NCBI GenBank assembly: GCA_905221605.1
Contig: CAJNDS010002267.1
Span: 386,001 to 450,000 of the forward strand
Source of the DNA: Symbiodinium natans
Lineage: Eukaryota; Sar; Dinophyceae; Suessiales; Symbiodiniaceae
DNA length: 64,000 nt
Direction of reading: 5' to 3'
Below the pieces are notes generated by a model. It was not told the DNA's origin. It ran no database searches and saw only the letters and a program-made list of their open reading frames with translations. The position numbers and the translations under genes were made by a program. This document shows positions 51,051 through 62,913 of this stretch, one piece after another. The stretch's first letter is position 1, and the number at the start of each line of letters is the position of its first letter.

Positions 51051-54000
51051 TAGGGTTTAGGGCCAGGGTTTAGGGGCTTCGGGGGGTTTAGGGAGTGGTC
51101 AGGGGGTTTAGAGATTTGGGTTGTCTGGCGCTAAACCCTTAAACCCTAAACCCTGAACCCTGAACCCTGAACCCTAAACCCTAAACCCTAAACCCTACAC
51201 CCTACACCCCCTACACCCCCTACACCCTACACCCTAAACCCTAAACCCTAAACCCTAAACCCTAAACCCTAAACCCTGACCCCTAACCCTAAACCAAGCA
51301 TGCTGGGCCTCTTCCGCACCTGCGCCTCGCTCTGCCTCCAATGGCTGCCCATGGGGGTCCCCCGTTTAGGGTTTAGGGTTTAGGGTTCAGGGCTTAGGGT
51401 TTAGGGTTTAGGGTTTGGGGTTTAGGGTTTAGGATTTAGGGTCAAGGGTTTAGGGTTTTAGGGTTTAGGGCTCAGAGTTTCAGAGTTTAGGGTTCAGGGT
51501 TGAGGGTTTTGGGGCTTTCAGGGGTGTTTGGGGTTTGGCGGGTTTGGGGGCTTCAGGGTGTTAAGGCCCTAAACTAGCCGATCGTTGACCGAGTCACGCA
51601 ACAAATGGGAAACAGAAAGCCAACCTCAGGAGCCTATCTTGGACATCCGGAAGTTCAGGGTTTAGGCTTTAGGGTTTAGGATTTAGGGTTTAGGATTTAG
51701 GGTTTAGGGCTTCGGGCTTTGGGCTTAGGGTTTAGGTTATCTTCATAACTCCTGGATGATTTCCAAAATGATTTCTGGGATTCTCAAATTATTCATCGTC
51801 GGTCACCATTCAATGACCTTTGCCACGTCGTCTACTTCTCTTCTTGGAAGTCTTGTTTCGGGGCATCATATGTATACCTAGACCCGGGTGCCCTTTTGGT
51901 TTGAAGGAGCTCGTTTTCAACCGAACCCCCCCAAACAGGGAATAAGGGCCTACTCTGGGTCCTAGATACTAAAAGGATCCTAATGGGAACCCCAAACGGG
52001 GAACCCCTAGTGAGATGTTCCTCCTTATACTAACAGTCCTTCATGGGATTATAGTACCCCCTATTATCATCCGTACTAGCCTAAACCCTAAACCTAAACC
52101 CTCAACCAACATCCCAAACTGTGGGTTTAGAAAGTGACACCGGCTTGAGGCTTAGGGTTTTGGGTTTTGGGTTTAGGGTTTAGGGTTTAGGGTTTAGGGT
52201 TTGGGGTTTGGGGTTTGGGGTTTGGGGTCTTGGGCTTGGTTTAGGTCAGGGGTTGGCCTTGAAAGCCCTTCTCTCTAAACCCTCCTCGCCCCCTTCCCCC
52301 CCCTTCCCACCCAAAGAAAAACAACCCTAAACTCTAAACCCTAAACAGCGCCTTGAGGGCCTCAAAGCAGGCCAGCCACCTTGGGTTAAGCACAGGGTGC
52401 TCATGAGGTCCTCCACCCCCTCAACACCAAACCTTGAGTTTGTTCTTGGGTTCAGGGTTCAGGGTTCAGGGTTCAGCGTTCACGGGGGGGGGGGGGGGGG
52501 GGTACCCTTTTGGACGCAGGTTCCTAGAAGAGGATTCTGGCATTCTTGTACTCCTCTTTTGGGAAACGCCCCCCAGCCCCCGTAGGTTTTACATGTAAAC
52601 TAAAAAAACCTCAAACCCGAACACCCTCCGAGTCCCAAGCCCGATAAAACCCCTAAACCCTAAACCCCCAAGCCCTAAACCCGAAACCCTAAACCCCCAG
52701 ACCCTAAACCCTAAACCCCTAAACCCTAAACCCCAAGCCCTAAACCCCTAAACCCGACACCCTAAACCCTAAACCGCACCCGAGAACTCGTTCCCAGACC
52801 TGGCCCTCATCTGTCCTAGGGAGGATAAGGGGGGCCCTTGAAAGGGAACCCTTCTTAACCCTCTTCTGGCTCTCTTAAACAGGGACCTTCTTCAGAGGGT
52901 CTATATCCCCAAGGGTCCAAAACCCTAAACCCTAAACCCTAAACCCTAAACCCTAAACCCTAAACCCTAAACCCCTCATCTTTCGGCCCAGGGCGCTTCG
53001 TGAGGCTTTCTGCTTGCCCCGCATCGAAGTGGACCTCGGTTTTTGGCGTTCGGCCGCCGGAGCCCCTTTTGGGGTTTAGGGTTTAGGGTTTAGGGTGTTA
53101 GGGTTTTAGGGTTTGAGGGTTTAGGGTTTAGGGTTTTTGGCTTGTGGCTTTTGGCTCTTGGATTAGGGGTTCAGGGTTTCGGGTTTAGGGCTCAGGGCTT
53201 TGGGCTTAGGGCTTAAGGGCTTAAGGGCTTGGGGTTTTGCGGTGCTTCTTGGAGAAGTTGCTGAGAGCCGGCAATTTTGGGGCTTCGCCTTCCGGCGGCA
53301 CAGACTGAGCTAGGGTTTAGGGTTTAAAAGTTTAGCGTTTAGGGTTTAGGGTTTAGGGTTTAGGGTTTTGGGTTTAGGGTGTTAGGGTTGTAGGGTTTTA
53401 GGGTTTTAGGGTTTAGGGTTTCGGGTCCGCCCTCCAAAACCTGTAGCTCTATGACGTTTGCAAGTAAACCCGCACCCCGCCAAGAACCCTAAACCCCCTA
53501 AACGCTCTAAGCCCTGAGGCCCCTAAACCCCAAACCCTAAACCCTAAACCCTAAACCCCAAACCCCCTTAATCCCAAGCCTGAACACCCTCAAGGCCCCT
53601 AAACTCTAAGCCCTGAATCCTTGAGCCCTGAGTCTCTCCGCCCGGAATCCCTCCGCCCCAAACCCCCAAATCCTAAACTCCAAAGCCTAGTCCCTGAACC
53701 GAAGCCCTCACACCCCAAAACCCAGAAACACCCCGCAAAACCTAAAGCCCGAACCCTAAACCCCAACTGAACCCCACAACCCTCAACCCCGAGGCCTGAA
53801 CCCTAAACCCCACAACCCCAAACCCTAAACCCTAAACCCAACTATCCCTAGACCCTAGACCCTCGACCTAAACCCTAAACCCTAAACCCTAAACCCGAAA
53901 CCCTAAACCCTAAACCCTAAACCCGAAACCCCAAAACCCTTAAGGCGCCTGCGCGCGACATGTGCCAACCAAGTCGCGAAGCGCTGGTGGCTGAGTCGCA

Positions 54001-54371
54001 CTGAGGGTCCCAAGTCCAGCCTCAGAGTGGCTTAGGGGTTTAGGGTTTGAGGGCTTGCGGTTTAGGGTTTAGGGTTTATGAGGTTTAGGGCTTGAGGGTT
54101 GAGGGTTGAGGGTTGAGGGTTTAGAACTTAGGGTTTGAGGGCTTAGGGTTTGAGGGTTTAGGGTCTTGGGCTTAGGGTTTAAGAGTTTAGGGTTTGGGGC
54201 TGAGGGTTTAAGGGTTTAGGGTTTGGGGTTTGGGGTTTAGGCTTTGGGGTTTGGGGTTTGGGCTGAGGGTATAGGGTTTGGGGCAACCCGAAACCCTAAA
54301 AACCTGCACCTCAATGGGCTTCAGGGCTTGGAGGGGTTGGGGTCTAGGGTTTAGGGTCAAGGGTCAAGGGT
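51051..54371. other. Intron-rich territory with minus-strand exons
   Basis: Minus islands with coding character: 51305-51360 (DPHGQPLEAERGAGAEEAQH), 52985-53070 (GGRTPKTEVHFDAGQAESLT), 53238-53298 (SVPPEGEAPKLPALSNFSKK) and 53945-54020 (VRLSHQRFATWLAHVARRR; plus strand also open). 51730-52080 and 52785-52920 look non-coding. A G run is at 52485-52502. CCCTAAA with many variants fills 53490-53940. Confidence 0.4.
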
Positions 54372-54603
54372 TTAAGGTTTCTTAAGGACGCCTGCCAGCA
54401 GCTTCAAATGAGGCACTTGTGGAACTGTGGATGACGCTGGTTGCTCCACTGCAACAAACACTTGTCTCAACACCGCAACGAAACATAGAAGGATCCTTCT
54501 CAGCATGATCTTGTTCGTCCTGCGAACGAAGGTACTGCAAGGAAGCCCTGACCACCAAACCGATGCTGGTGCCATTGTTAATACGATGGCGAGGGCACTC
54601 ATC
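54372..54603 (-). CDS. Exon of a dinoflagellate-expanded family (CSTFV / EQP-SS type)
   Basis: Minus strand, from TTTAG|G or the ATG at 54602 to TAA at 54372, 76 codons. Contains SVWWSGLPCSTFVRRTNKIM, a hydrophobic LLCFVAVLRQVFVAV and VEQPASSTVPQVPHLKLL. I recall many Symbiodinium models with the same order: PCST(W/F)V, RTN/RG, hydrophobic helix, EQP.SS, P. That is memory of the family, not a search. Function unknown. Could be an exon or a fragment. Confidence 0.5.
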
Positions 54604-55919
54604 CTAAACCCTAAACCCTAAACCCTAAACCCTAAACCCTAAACCCTAAACCCTAAACCCTAAACCCTAAACCCTAAACCCTAGACCAGACAGAAGCCAA
54701 GCACCGTAGTCAAGTCGTGCGCTTGACTACCTGTAACATCCTGCACGGTTGAGGGCAGTTAAACGGTTTGAAGCCCTCAGCCCTAAGAACCCTAAACCCC
54801 AAAAAGATGCCGGGCACTCACCCTAAACCCTAAACCCTAAACCCTAAACCCCAAACCCTAAACCCTAAACCCGAAACAGCAATCCTGAAGGCCTGCCTTG
54901 AACAAGGCTGCTTGCCGCTGGAACTTCCACTCTAACAACATCCTGAGGTTTAGGGTTTCAGGTTTCGGTTTCGGTAGGTTGTACTGCCAGAACCCAAGCC
55001 TCCGAAGATGCCCATAACAAAGCCCAAACCACGAAAGAGCCCAAGCAAATCTCCAAAAAGAGTACGCCTCCCCAATGGCAAAACACACAAGACCCCGAAA
55101 CCCGAAACCCTACACCCTAAACCCGAAACCCTAAACAATAAACCCGAAACCCTAAACCCGAAACCCTAAACCCGAAACCCTAAACCCTAAACACGAAACC
55201 CGAAACGCTAAACCCAAAATCCAAAACCCAAAACCCGAAACCCTAAACCCGAAACCCTAAACCCTTAACCCTAAACCCGAAATCCTAAACCCGAAACCCT
55301 AAACCCAACCCTAAACCCTAAACCCGAAACCCTAAACCCGAAACCGAAACCCGAAACCCTAAACCCTAAACCCGAAACCCTAAACCCTAAACCCGAAACC
55401 CTAAACCCTAAACCCGAAACCCCTAAACCCTAAACCCGAAACCCTAAACCCGAAACCCTAAACCCTAAACCCGAAACCCTAAACCCTAAACCCGAAACCC
55501 GACACCCTAAACCCGAAACCCTAAACCCGAAACCCTAAACCCTAAACCCGAAACCCTAAACCCTAAACCCCGAGAGCTCGCTGCCGAGGCTCACTAAGCC
55601 GTGGGGCCGGGCCTGCCAGCTTCGTTTAGGGCCACTTTAGTTTAGGGTTTAGGGTTTAGGGTTTAGGGTTTAGGGTTTAGGGGTTAGGGGTTAGGGGTTT
55701 AGGGTTTAGGGTTTAGGGTTTAGGGTTTAGGGTTTAGGGTTTAGGGTTTAGGGTTTAGGGTTAGGGTTTAGGGTTTAGGGTCTAGGGTTTAGGGTCGAGG
55801 GTCGAGGGTCTAGGGTCTAGGGATAGTTTTCAGGGATCATCATGGGTTCGTGGGCCTCGGGGCTGAGTGCTTACAGGTGGTCTGGGTGGGGTTTTCTAGG
55901 CTTTCAGGCATGTTGGGTT
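54604..55919. other. Repeat blocks including a CCCGAAA/CCCTAAA alternating array
   Basis: 54604-54685 is pure CCCTAAA. 54690-55080 is mixed, with no confident exon. 55090-55570 is described separately. 55580-55625 is open on the minus strand (ARPHGLVSLGSELSG). 55630-55830 is TTTAGGG. Confidence 0.55.
55090..55568. repeat. Higher-order array of CCCGAAA and CCCTAAA
   Basis: Nearly 480 bases alternate CCCTAAA and CCCGAAA in recurring patterns (TAG, TTG and so on), giving a 14-21 base super-period. This is evidence of tandem duplication of multi-unit blocks rather than telomerase-like addition of single units. Confidence 0.85.
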
Positions 55920-57604
55920 TCAGGGATTGGGCTGGAGCTTGGCGGTTCTAAAGCGAGGGGACAGAAGCCCGCTTTGCGTGCATGTGGAGGAGCTCTGAAG
56001 CCGGTCTCGCAGCTCGCTGCTGTCGCCGCCAGATTGCTTGTCGCCCCAGGTCACGACAGATCCGTCACTGAGAACCGCAGCGAAAGCCCCAAAAGAAGCT
56101 TGGATCTCTTGCACATTCTTCAGCTGATCTTGCACGTCACTGCTGTCTCCGCCATCACTGGCGAAGCCCCAGGTTACCACAGATCCATCGCCAAGGATGG
56201 CAGCAAACCCTGCGACAGACGCCTGAATCTGCTGCACGTTCTTCAGCCGATCTTGCACGGCACTGCTGTCGCCACCACAGTGGGCCCTTCCCCAGGTCAC
56301 CACGGATCCATCACCCAAGATGGCAGCAAAAGCGTAGGCAGAGGCCTGGATATGCTGCACGTTCCTCAGCCGAGCTGCCACGTCGCTGCAGTCGCCACCA
56401 TCGCGAGCATCGCCCCAGGTCACCACAGACCCATCCTCCCGAATTGCGGCGAAAGCAAACTGGGAAGCTTGGACATGTTGGACGTTCTTGAGCTGCTCTT
56501 GCACGGAGCTGCTGTCGCCACCATAGTCAGCATCGCCCCAAGATACCACGGATCCATCATCCAGGATGGCCGCAAAAGCGAAAGGCGAAGCTTGGATGCG
56601 GCGCACGTTCTTGAGGCGATCCTGCACGGCACGGCTGTCCCCCCCAAAGTCATCACCGCCCCAGGTCACGACAGACCCATCGGTTCGGATTGCAGCAAAA
56701 GCTCCCAGTGAGGCCTGAATTTCCTGGACGTCCTTCAGCTGCTCTTGCACGGAACTGCTGTCGCCCCCGAAGTCGGCGTGGCCCCAGGTCACGACAGATC
56801 CGTCCTCCCGGATTGCAGCAAAGGCGAAGTTGGAAGCCTGGATCTCTTGCACATTCTTCAGCTGATCTTGCACGCCACCGCTGTCACCGCCATATCTGGC
56901 AGGGCCCCAGGACACCACCGATCCATCGCCGAGAATGGCGGCAAAGCCGCCGAAGGATGCTTGGACCTGCCGCACGCGCGTTAGCCGACTTTGGACGGCG
57001 CTGCTGTCACTGCCAAGTCGTGGATTTCCCCAGGTCACGACCGCTCCGCCGCTGGCAATGGCAGCGAAGGCTCCAGAAGAAGCCTGGATCTGCTGCACGC
57101 TCCTCAGCCGATCTTGCACGGCCCAGCTGTCACCACCATAGTCTTCACGTCCCCACGACGCCACGGATCCATCACCCAGGAGTGCAGCAAAGGCACCCAC
57201 TTCATCGGAGCCCGCCGTGGCATCCAGCTTGGGCGTGTTCGAAGCCATGACCTGCACTTGCCCTACCTGTAGAGTCAGCGCATCACCGCTCCGCAAGCCA
57301 ACTTGTCCGACAGTTGCTGCTCCATCCAAGACATGGCCAGAAGCATCCACCAGCCTGCCTCTTCCTAGCTCATGCTTGGGAGAGTATTAACAATCTAAAT
57401 TCCTATTCCTTAATCTAAATTCCTATTCGTTATTGAGCTGAAGGTACCCTTAAACATGTAAAATGTTACCCCCACTATGGCAAAGTCTCCGGCTCCCAGA
57501 AAGCTCTGGGCTCGGTGGTTCAACTCGTCGACGGTCGCGCCCGCTTCTGTCGCAAGCGAAGTGCTCTTGCCACTGATCAGATGAACATCAATCCAATACG
57601 TCAT
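55920..57604 (-). CDS. Ubiquitin-like plus RCC1-type repeat protein
   Basis: Exon 1, 57604-57490 (MTYWIDVHLISGKSTSLATE .. ELNHRAQSFLGAG), and exon 2, 57364-55920, joined through a 125-bp intron with a GA donor and CTAG|G acceptor, give 519 residues. Residues 1-75 look ubiquitin-like (continuing RGRLVDASGHVLDG, LRSGDALTLQVGQVQ). Then follow ten units of 41 residues: FAAILGDGSVVTWG, then GGDSS.VQ.QLKNVQ.IQAS. They are related to RCC1/BLIP-II propeller blades, but every unit is shorter than a normal RCC1 blade. The tail degenerates after the tenth unit and stops at TGA (55922-55920). Exon 2 is 1445 bases, far longer than its neighbours' exons, which suggests a retrocopy or repeat expansion. In this group such genes are often labelled HERC2-like by similarity; a ligase role is not supported, since no HECT domain is present. 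Confidence 0.85.
57365..57489 (-). other. 125-bp intron with non-canonical GA-AG ends
   Basis: Reading GCCG|GAGAC on one side and GCTAG|GAAGAG on the other restores LGAGRGRLVDASG in frame. Without removal the frame meets a stop. No GT or GC gives the same reading. GA donors have been reported in Symbiodinium genes. Confidence 0.7.
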
Positions 57605-58351
57605 GTTGTACTACAACAAAGACCCTGAACCCTAAAACCCGAACCCTAAACCCTAAACCCTAAACCCCAATTGTCCCAGGCCACCCAACATCTCGGCACT
57701 CGATTCAGGTCAGGGGACAGAGGCTTTGGGGACGGAGGTGTTCGTCTTTAGGGCTTGGAAGTTCTGAGGGCTGAGTACGTGGGATGTAGGGCTTAGGGGC
57801 TTCAGGGTTTAGGGGCTAAAGGGTTTAGGGCTTAGGGGCTTCAGGGCTTAGGGTTTAGGGCTTAGGGGCTGAAGGGTTTAGGGTGCGAACCTTGATCCGC
57901 ACAGCTGAACCGGACGTCAGAGCGTCTGGGGTTGAGGGTTCAGTTTCCACGGTTCTACACCAAACCCTAAACCCTAAGCCCTAAACCCTAAACCCTAAAC
58001 CCTAAACCCTAAGCCCTAAGCCCCAACCCTAAACCCAGGACCCTGAACTACCCTTGACCGCAAAGCCTAGAAGTCTTGTTTTGAAAGGGGCGGGGGGGGA
58101 GGGGGGGAGGTTGAATGTTACGTGGACATTGCACCCCTCGTCTCCAGGGTCTGCTATCTACAGCTCTTGGGGTAGTTTGAACCTCGACAGGTGAAACAGC
58201 CCCCAATCTGAAGGCGGTTTGTAGTAGGGTACAGGATTCAAGGTTCAGGGTTTAGGGTCTTTAGGGTTTAGGGTTTAGGGCTTGGGGTTTAGGGCTTGGG
58301 GTTTAGGGTTTAGGGTTTCGGGCTTAGGGTTTGGGGTTGTTGCTGACTTGC

Positions 58352-58414
58352 CTCCTTGTGCTTTGCGGCGTCGCCGGGGGCATCAGCATCACTGGCAGAG
58401 GATGTCGAGGTGAA
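58352..58414 (-). CDS. 21-codon exon with a GCAAGT donor
   Basis: Acceptor CAAAG|TTC, Ser/Asp/Ala-rich FTSTSSASDADAPGDAAKHK, donor GAG|GCAAGT matching the usual GC-donor consensus. Possibly the next exon upstream of the region before the RCC1-type gene; parent gene unknown. Confidence 0.55.
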
Positions 58415-59889
58415 CTTTGGGTTTTGGGTTTAGGGTTTAGGGTTTAGGGTCTAGGGTTTAGGGTTTAGGGTTTAGGGTCTAGGGTTTTGGGTTTAGGGTT
58501 TAGGGTTTAGGGTTAGGGTTTAGGGTTTAGGGTTTAGGGTTAGGGTTTAGGGTTTAGGGTTTAGGGTTTAGGGTTTAGGGTTTAGGGTTTAGGGTTTAGG
58601 GTTTAGGGTTTAGGGTTTAGGGTTTAGGGTTTAGAGTTTCTGGCAAGAAAGATTTGGGATGTTTCGGGCCCGCCATGCACCTGCACCCATGAGAGGACCT
58701 CCTGAATCCTGAAACCCCGAACCCTAAGCCCCTGACCCCTTCCCCAAACCGTCAACTCTGACCATGAACTCCCCAAGCAAAGGGTCCGAAACCTCCACTG
58801 CGCGCAAGAGTTCAGGGTCGTGAGTTGAGGGTTCAGGGTTTCAGGGCTTGGTAGCAAACTTGCTCGGCCTAGGAGACTCCAATACGCTTAGGCTTTAGGG
58901 TATCTCTGGCGTACCCAGAAGAAAAAAGGAGCTGACCATCCAAGCCAGGCCCTCCCTAAACCTTAATTACAAACCCAATACCAAGAAGTCAAAATTTTCT
59001 TCGTATAAGAAATGAGAATACCACCTATCCCTCAACGAACCTCGATTTAGGGGAATATGCATGTGTCTGTATATATAGATACCTACATATTCGACACGTA
59101 CATACATACATATACATACATACATAAATATATATATATATACATGATTCCTACTCTGCTACCCTGCTTCAAGAACCAGCAACGTTAAGTTACCGCGATA
59201 TGGACGGGCCACAGTTTTTATAGGTTGAGGTTGAAAAAAGGTTCTTTCAAATTCAGGGCGAGTTGACACAATGTGGGTATACGACAAATACTGGGGTTTC
59301 CCTATCGTGGCGGTTCAAATTAAGGTGCAGCAACGTCAGTCAGAACTCCGTAAGGCCCTCCCGCCATTGCTCTCCGGATCTCCTTGAGGGGGGTCTCCAG
59401 TTGTTACCCAGCTAAAGCGCTTCCAAAAGACGTCAACTCCTCGCAACATCACTATACCAAATACACTCTCATCCCCAAATCCCTAAACCCCACAACCCTA
59501 AACCCTGAACCCTAAACCCTAAACCCCTCAACCCCTCAACCCCTCAGAAATGACCTGAAGGAACCCTCAACCCTAAACCCTAAACCCTAAACCCTATAAA
59601 CCCTATAATCTTGCAGGGCCCGGCCAGAAGGCTGAGACCTGCGCGGCGGTGATGTCCCAGGTGGCCTTTGCGACCTTCCCCAACGAGTTCAGGGTTTGGG
59701 GTTTGGGGTTTAGGGTTTAGGGTTCAGGGCGTGCCAAACGGGAGCGCGCTTTGGGAGCGCGCGGTAGTCTGCAGACCTACCCACCCCAAGACCGCCCACT
59801 TACAACTCTCAAGGAGTTAAGACCTTTTATTTTTTTACAAAGCATCACATGAGTCAGCACTCACGCCCTTTTTGGGGATTTCCACAAGG

Positions 59890-60490
59890 TGCGTGGACCA
59901 GGCGCAAAGCTGCAGCAGACGGAAACGAGGCAGGGTCCGTGAAGACAGCTTGGGTTGGCGCGAAGGGGCTAAGGGATGGGCCAGGAACAGAGAAAGGCAG
60001 CGCGAAGGGGCTCCAGCCAGGAAGAACGCCACAGAAACAGGGCTGGTGTGGCGGATAGCTTGGCTTGGCGCGAAGGGGGTAAGGTGGGGTGCCGGGCCAG
60101 GGTCAGGACCAGGCACAAAGTTGCAGCAAGAAAAAGCGAGGCAGGACAGATTGGGTTGGCGCGAAGGGGCTAAAGCCAGAGGGAGAGCGCCCCGAAACAG
60201 GACACAAACTGGTGTGCGGACAGCTTGGCTTGGTGCAAGGGGGTAAGATGACTCGAACAGGCCAGAGGCCAGGGCCAGGGCAGAGCCAGGGTCAGGGTGC
60301 AAAACTAGTGAGGGCAGAGGGTCAGGTTCAGGGAGGGCCAGGGCCAGGGCCAGGGCTCTCTACTACTCTCTCCTACACTCTATTACGCTCTACGCTCTAC
60401 TCCAGGCCCAGGGCCAGGGCCAGGGCCAGGGGCAGGGGCAGGGGCAGGGGCCAGGGCCAGGGGGCCATGGGGCCAGAGGGGGCCAGGGCC
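59890..60490. repeat. GC-rich tandem duplication and CCAGGG minisatellite
   Basis: A segment of about 200 bases (from about 59894: GGACCAGGCGCAAAGCTGCA.., TTGGGTTGGCGCGAAGGGGC) is repeated with changes from about 60105. The following 60255-60490 is a run of GGGCCA/CAGGGC units interrupted by a CTCTAC stretch (60360-60400). Long open frames across it (up to 182 codons, both strands) are low-complexity and not supported as genes. Confidence 0.8.
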
Positions 60491-61629
60491 AGGCCCGGCC
60501 TAGAAGGTAAGCCAAGCCTGAAAACCAGCTCGGTCGCCCGCCTGGGGCTCCCTCGCAGGGTGTCACTGAGCGCTCGACGAGCGCCCGCCTACCCCAAAAC
60601 ACAAGAGAGTGGGGTGGCGGGCGGGTTTAGGGTTTAGGGTTCAGGGTTTAGGGTTTAGGGCGGGGAAACCCTAAACCCTTTAGGGTCTGGGGCTTTTGGA
60701 ATGAGCGCGGAAGCTTTGTGGTTTAAGTTTAGGGTTTGGGGTTTAGGGCTTAGGGTTTAGGGTTTAGGGTTACGGTTTAGGGTTACGGTTTAGGGTTTAC
60801 GGTTTAGGGTCAACCCTAACCCCGAAACTCTAAACCCTAAACCCTTTTCCGGAAGGCTTCAAGGGGCTAACGGGTGGTTACTCACATGTTCTTATATAGT
60901 AAAAGGAACTAGGTGCCCTCTAATCCCCTTATACCCCTCCAACGTCGACGTTCTCCACTAAGCAACCCTAACCCCTACATCCTAAACCTTCCCTAAACCC
61001 TAATTCCCTAGACCCTAAACCTGAAACCCTTAGCCCCAAATCCTAAACCTTACTAACCGTGTTAACAGCCCTAAACCCTAAACCCTAAACCCTGAGCCCG
61101 TAAACGGAATTCAAGTTGCAAGGGGTGGGGCCGGAGTTCGCCGGCTCAGAGCTCTTGGTGGTGTGCCATGCCAAGAATATGCGCTTAGGGTTTGGGGTTT
61201 AGGGGTTTAGGGGTTTAGGGTTTCGGGTTTAGGGTTTAGGGTTTAGGGTTTAGGGTTTAGGGCTTGGCGAGTTTCGGCCAGGTGCTGAGATGGGGGAGTG
61301 CAAGAATGGAACCCTACTCCCTATACATGACCCTCCTCCAATGAAGGGAAGACTTCGGTTCACTCTCCACCCCGCGAAAGTCCTTGCGGTCACAAGGTTT
61401 AGAGTTTAGGGTTTAGGGTTTAGGGTTTTGGGTTTTGGGTTTAGGGTTTAGGGTGGGTCTAGACCCCAAAGCCCTGAAAAACCTAAAGCCCTCACAACTC
61501 CGCAGACCCACAAATGGGCATCTCCCCAAATAGGGCAGTCCCCCACATCTTACTCCCCCAAAAATAGGAAAATCCTTCTTTTCGGAAACCCCCTAAACCC
61601 TAGACCCTAAACCCTAAACCCTGAAGCTC

Positions 61630-61696
61630 TTAAACGTATTCTACGGCCTCAGAGTACTGGTCTTCGTAGCACCTGGCCGTCTGCATGGGCTCCCAT
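61630..61696 (-). CDS. C-terminal exon, unrecognised
   Basis: EPMQTARCYEDQYSEAVEYV then TAA (61632-61630). The 5' boundary is uncertain. It marks the 3' end of a gene whose other exons should lie at higher coordinates (for example 62165-62225, TKAVGQLDDAKPRFWKG). Confidence 0.5.
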
Positions 61697-61699
61697 GGT

Positions 61700-62913
61700 T
61701 TAGGGTTGAGGGCTTAGGGTTTGGATTTAGGGGACCCGAAACCCTAAACCCTAAACCCGAAACCCTAAACCCTAAACCCTGAACTAAGGCTTCAGGAGTT
61801 TGGGGTTTAGGGTTTAGGGCAGGCGGAGGGTCTGGGGTTTCGAGATTTTGGGGTTTGAGGGTTTTGGGTTTTGGGCTGTGGGTCTATTCTGCTTTGATGC
61901 AGAGATACACATATCTATATACGTATATATATATATATATTTTTACATGTGTGTGTGTGTCCGTATACATTTATACAGCTAGACATACAAGCACGCGGTG
62001 CGCAGAATCTACATTCATATAGACACACGCCTGGCTACGGCCCTCAACCCTAAACCCTAAACCCTAAACCCGAAACCCCTCAACCCTAAACCCTAAACCC
62101 CTCAACCCTAAACCCTGAACCCTAAACCCTAAACCCTAAACCCCAAAACCCCAAAACCCCGAACCCTTCCAGAATCGCGGCTTGGCGTCGTCAAGCTGGC
62201 CGACCGCCTTTGTCCAGCATGCTTAGGCTTGTTTGTTTTGGGGTGTAGGGTTTAGGGGTTTAGGGGCTTAGGGGTTTAGGGGTTTAGGGTTTAGGGTTTA
62301 GGGCTTAGGGTTTAGGGTTTAGGGTTTAGGGTTTAGGGTTTAGGGTTTAGGGTTTAGGGTTTAGGGTTTAGGGTTTAGGGTTTAAGGTCTAGGGAGGGTT
62401 TAGGTTTGGGGTCCAGGCTTTAGGCTTTGGGGGTTTTGGGGTTTGGGGTTTTTAGGGTTCGAGCATGTAAGGCGTATTGCAATTCAAATGATGGAAAGAA
62501 GGCTTTTCCCCCCCCCCCCCCCCCCCCAAAAAAAACAAAAAAAAATATATATATATATATACATAAGTATATGTATACATATATATGTATATACAAACGA
62601 AAATCAAGATCGTAAACTCGACAACTTGGGGCCTTTGTGGGCCCAGGCCCCCGTAAGCCCTAGAAAGAGACCCTTATGTTTGTAAGGCGATCATGTGGCA
62701 TGAATGTGGGTAGTTCTCTAGACAACCACTGTAGTACCTGTACATCTTCTCTTGGGGACCACGACCCCGGACACAGGGCCCCACAAACAACCCTAGAAAA
62801 GAACTGCAAAGAGCCCTGAACTGACCGGTTTAGGGTCTAGGGTTTAGGGTTTAGGGTTTAGGGTTCAGGGTTTCGGGTTTAGGGTTCAGGGTCCAGGGTT
62901 TCGGGTGTAGGGC
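61700..62913. other. Repeats, microsatellites and one candidate exon
   Basis: TA/TG microsatellite (61905-61965), CCCTAAA (62040-62165), TTTAGGG (62250-62395), a C17 run followed by A/AT text (62508-62590). The minus island 62165-62225 is open. 62600-62820 shows nothing. Confidence 0.45.

Larger units (their letters stand above)
57605..61629. other. Intron-rich territory, tandem repeats and candidate exons
   Basis: Clear minus exon 58414-58352 (FTSTSSASDADAPGDAAKHK then E, donor GAG|GCAAGT, phase 0). Also open: 57890-57935 (ALTSGSAVRIK before GTTCGC), 59617-59693 (both strands) and 61105-61185 (minus RIFLAWHTTKSSEPANSG; plus also open). 58080-58240 and 58900-59480 look non-coding, the latter with AT/TACA microsatellite (59090-59145). 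59890-60490 is described separately. Confidence 0.4.

Noticed and set aside
55842-56711. Plus-strand open frame of 289 codons
   Set aside because: It is the antisense shadow of the RCC1-type repeat exon; its repeats mirror the 41-codon units of the minus-strand gene.
59617-59693. Plus-strand exon PGQKAETCAAVMSQVAF
   Set aside because: The minus strand is also open with a CAG|GTCTCA donor; strand context favours minus, so not called.
59835-60637. Overlapping open frames of 124-182 codons in the GC-rich repeat
   Set aside because: Low-complexity Arg/Gly/Pro/Ala text in several frames and both strands, produced by tandem GGGCCA units and a segmental duplication.
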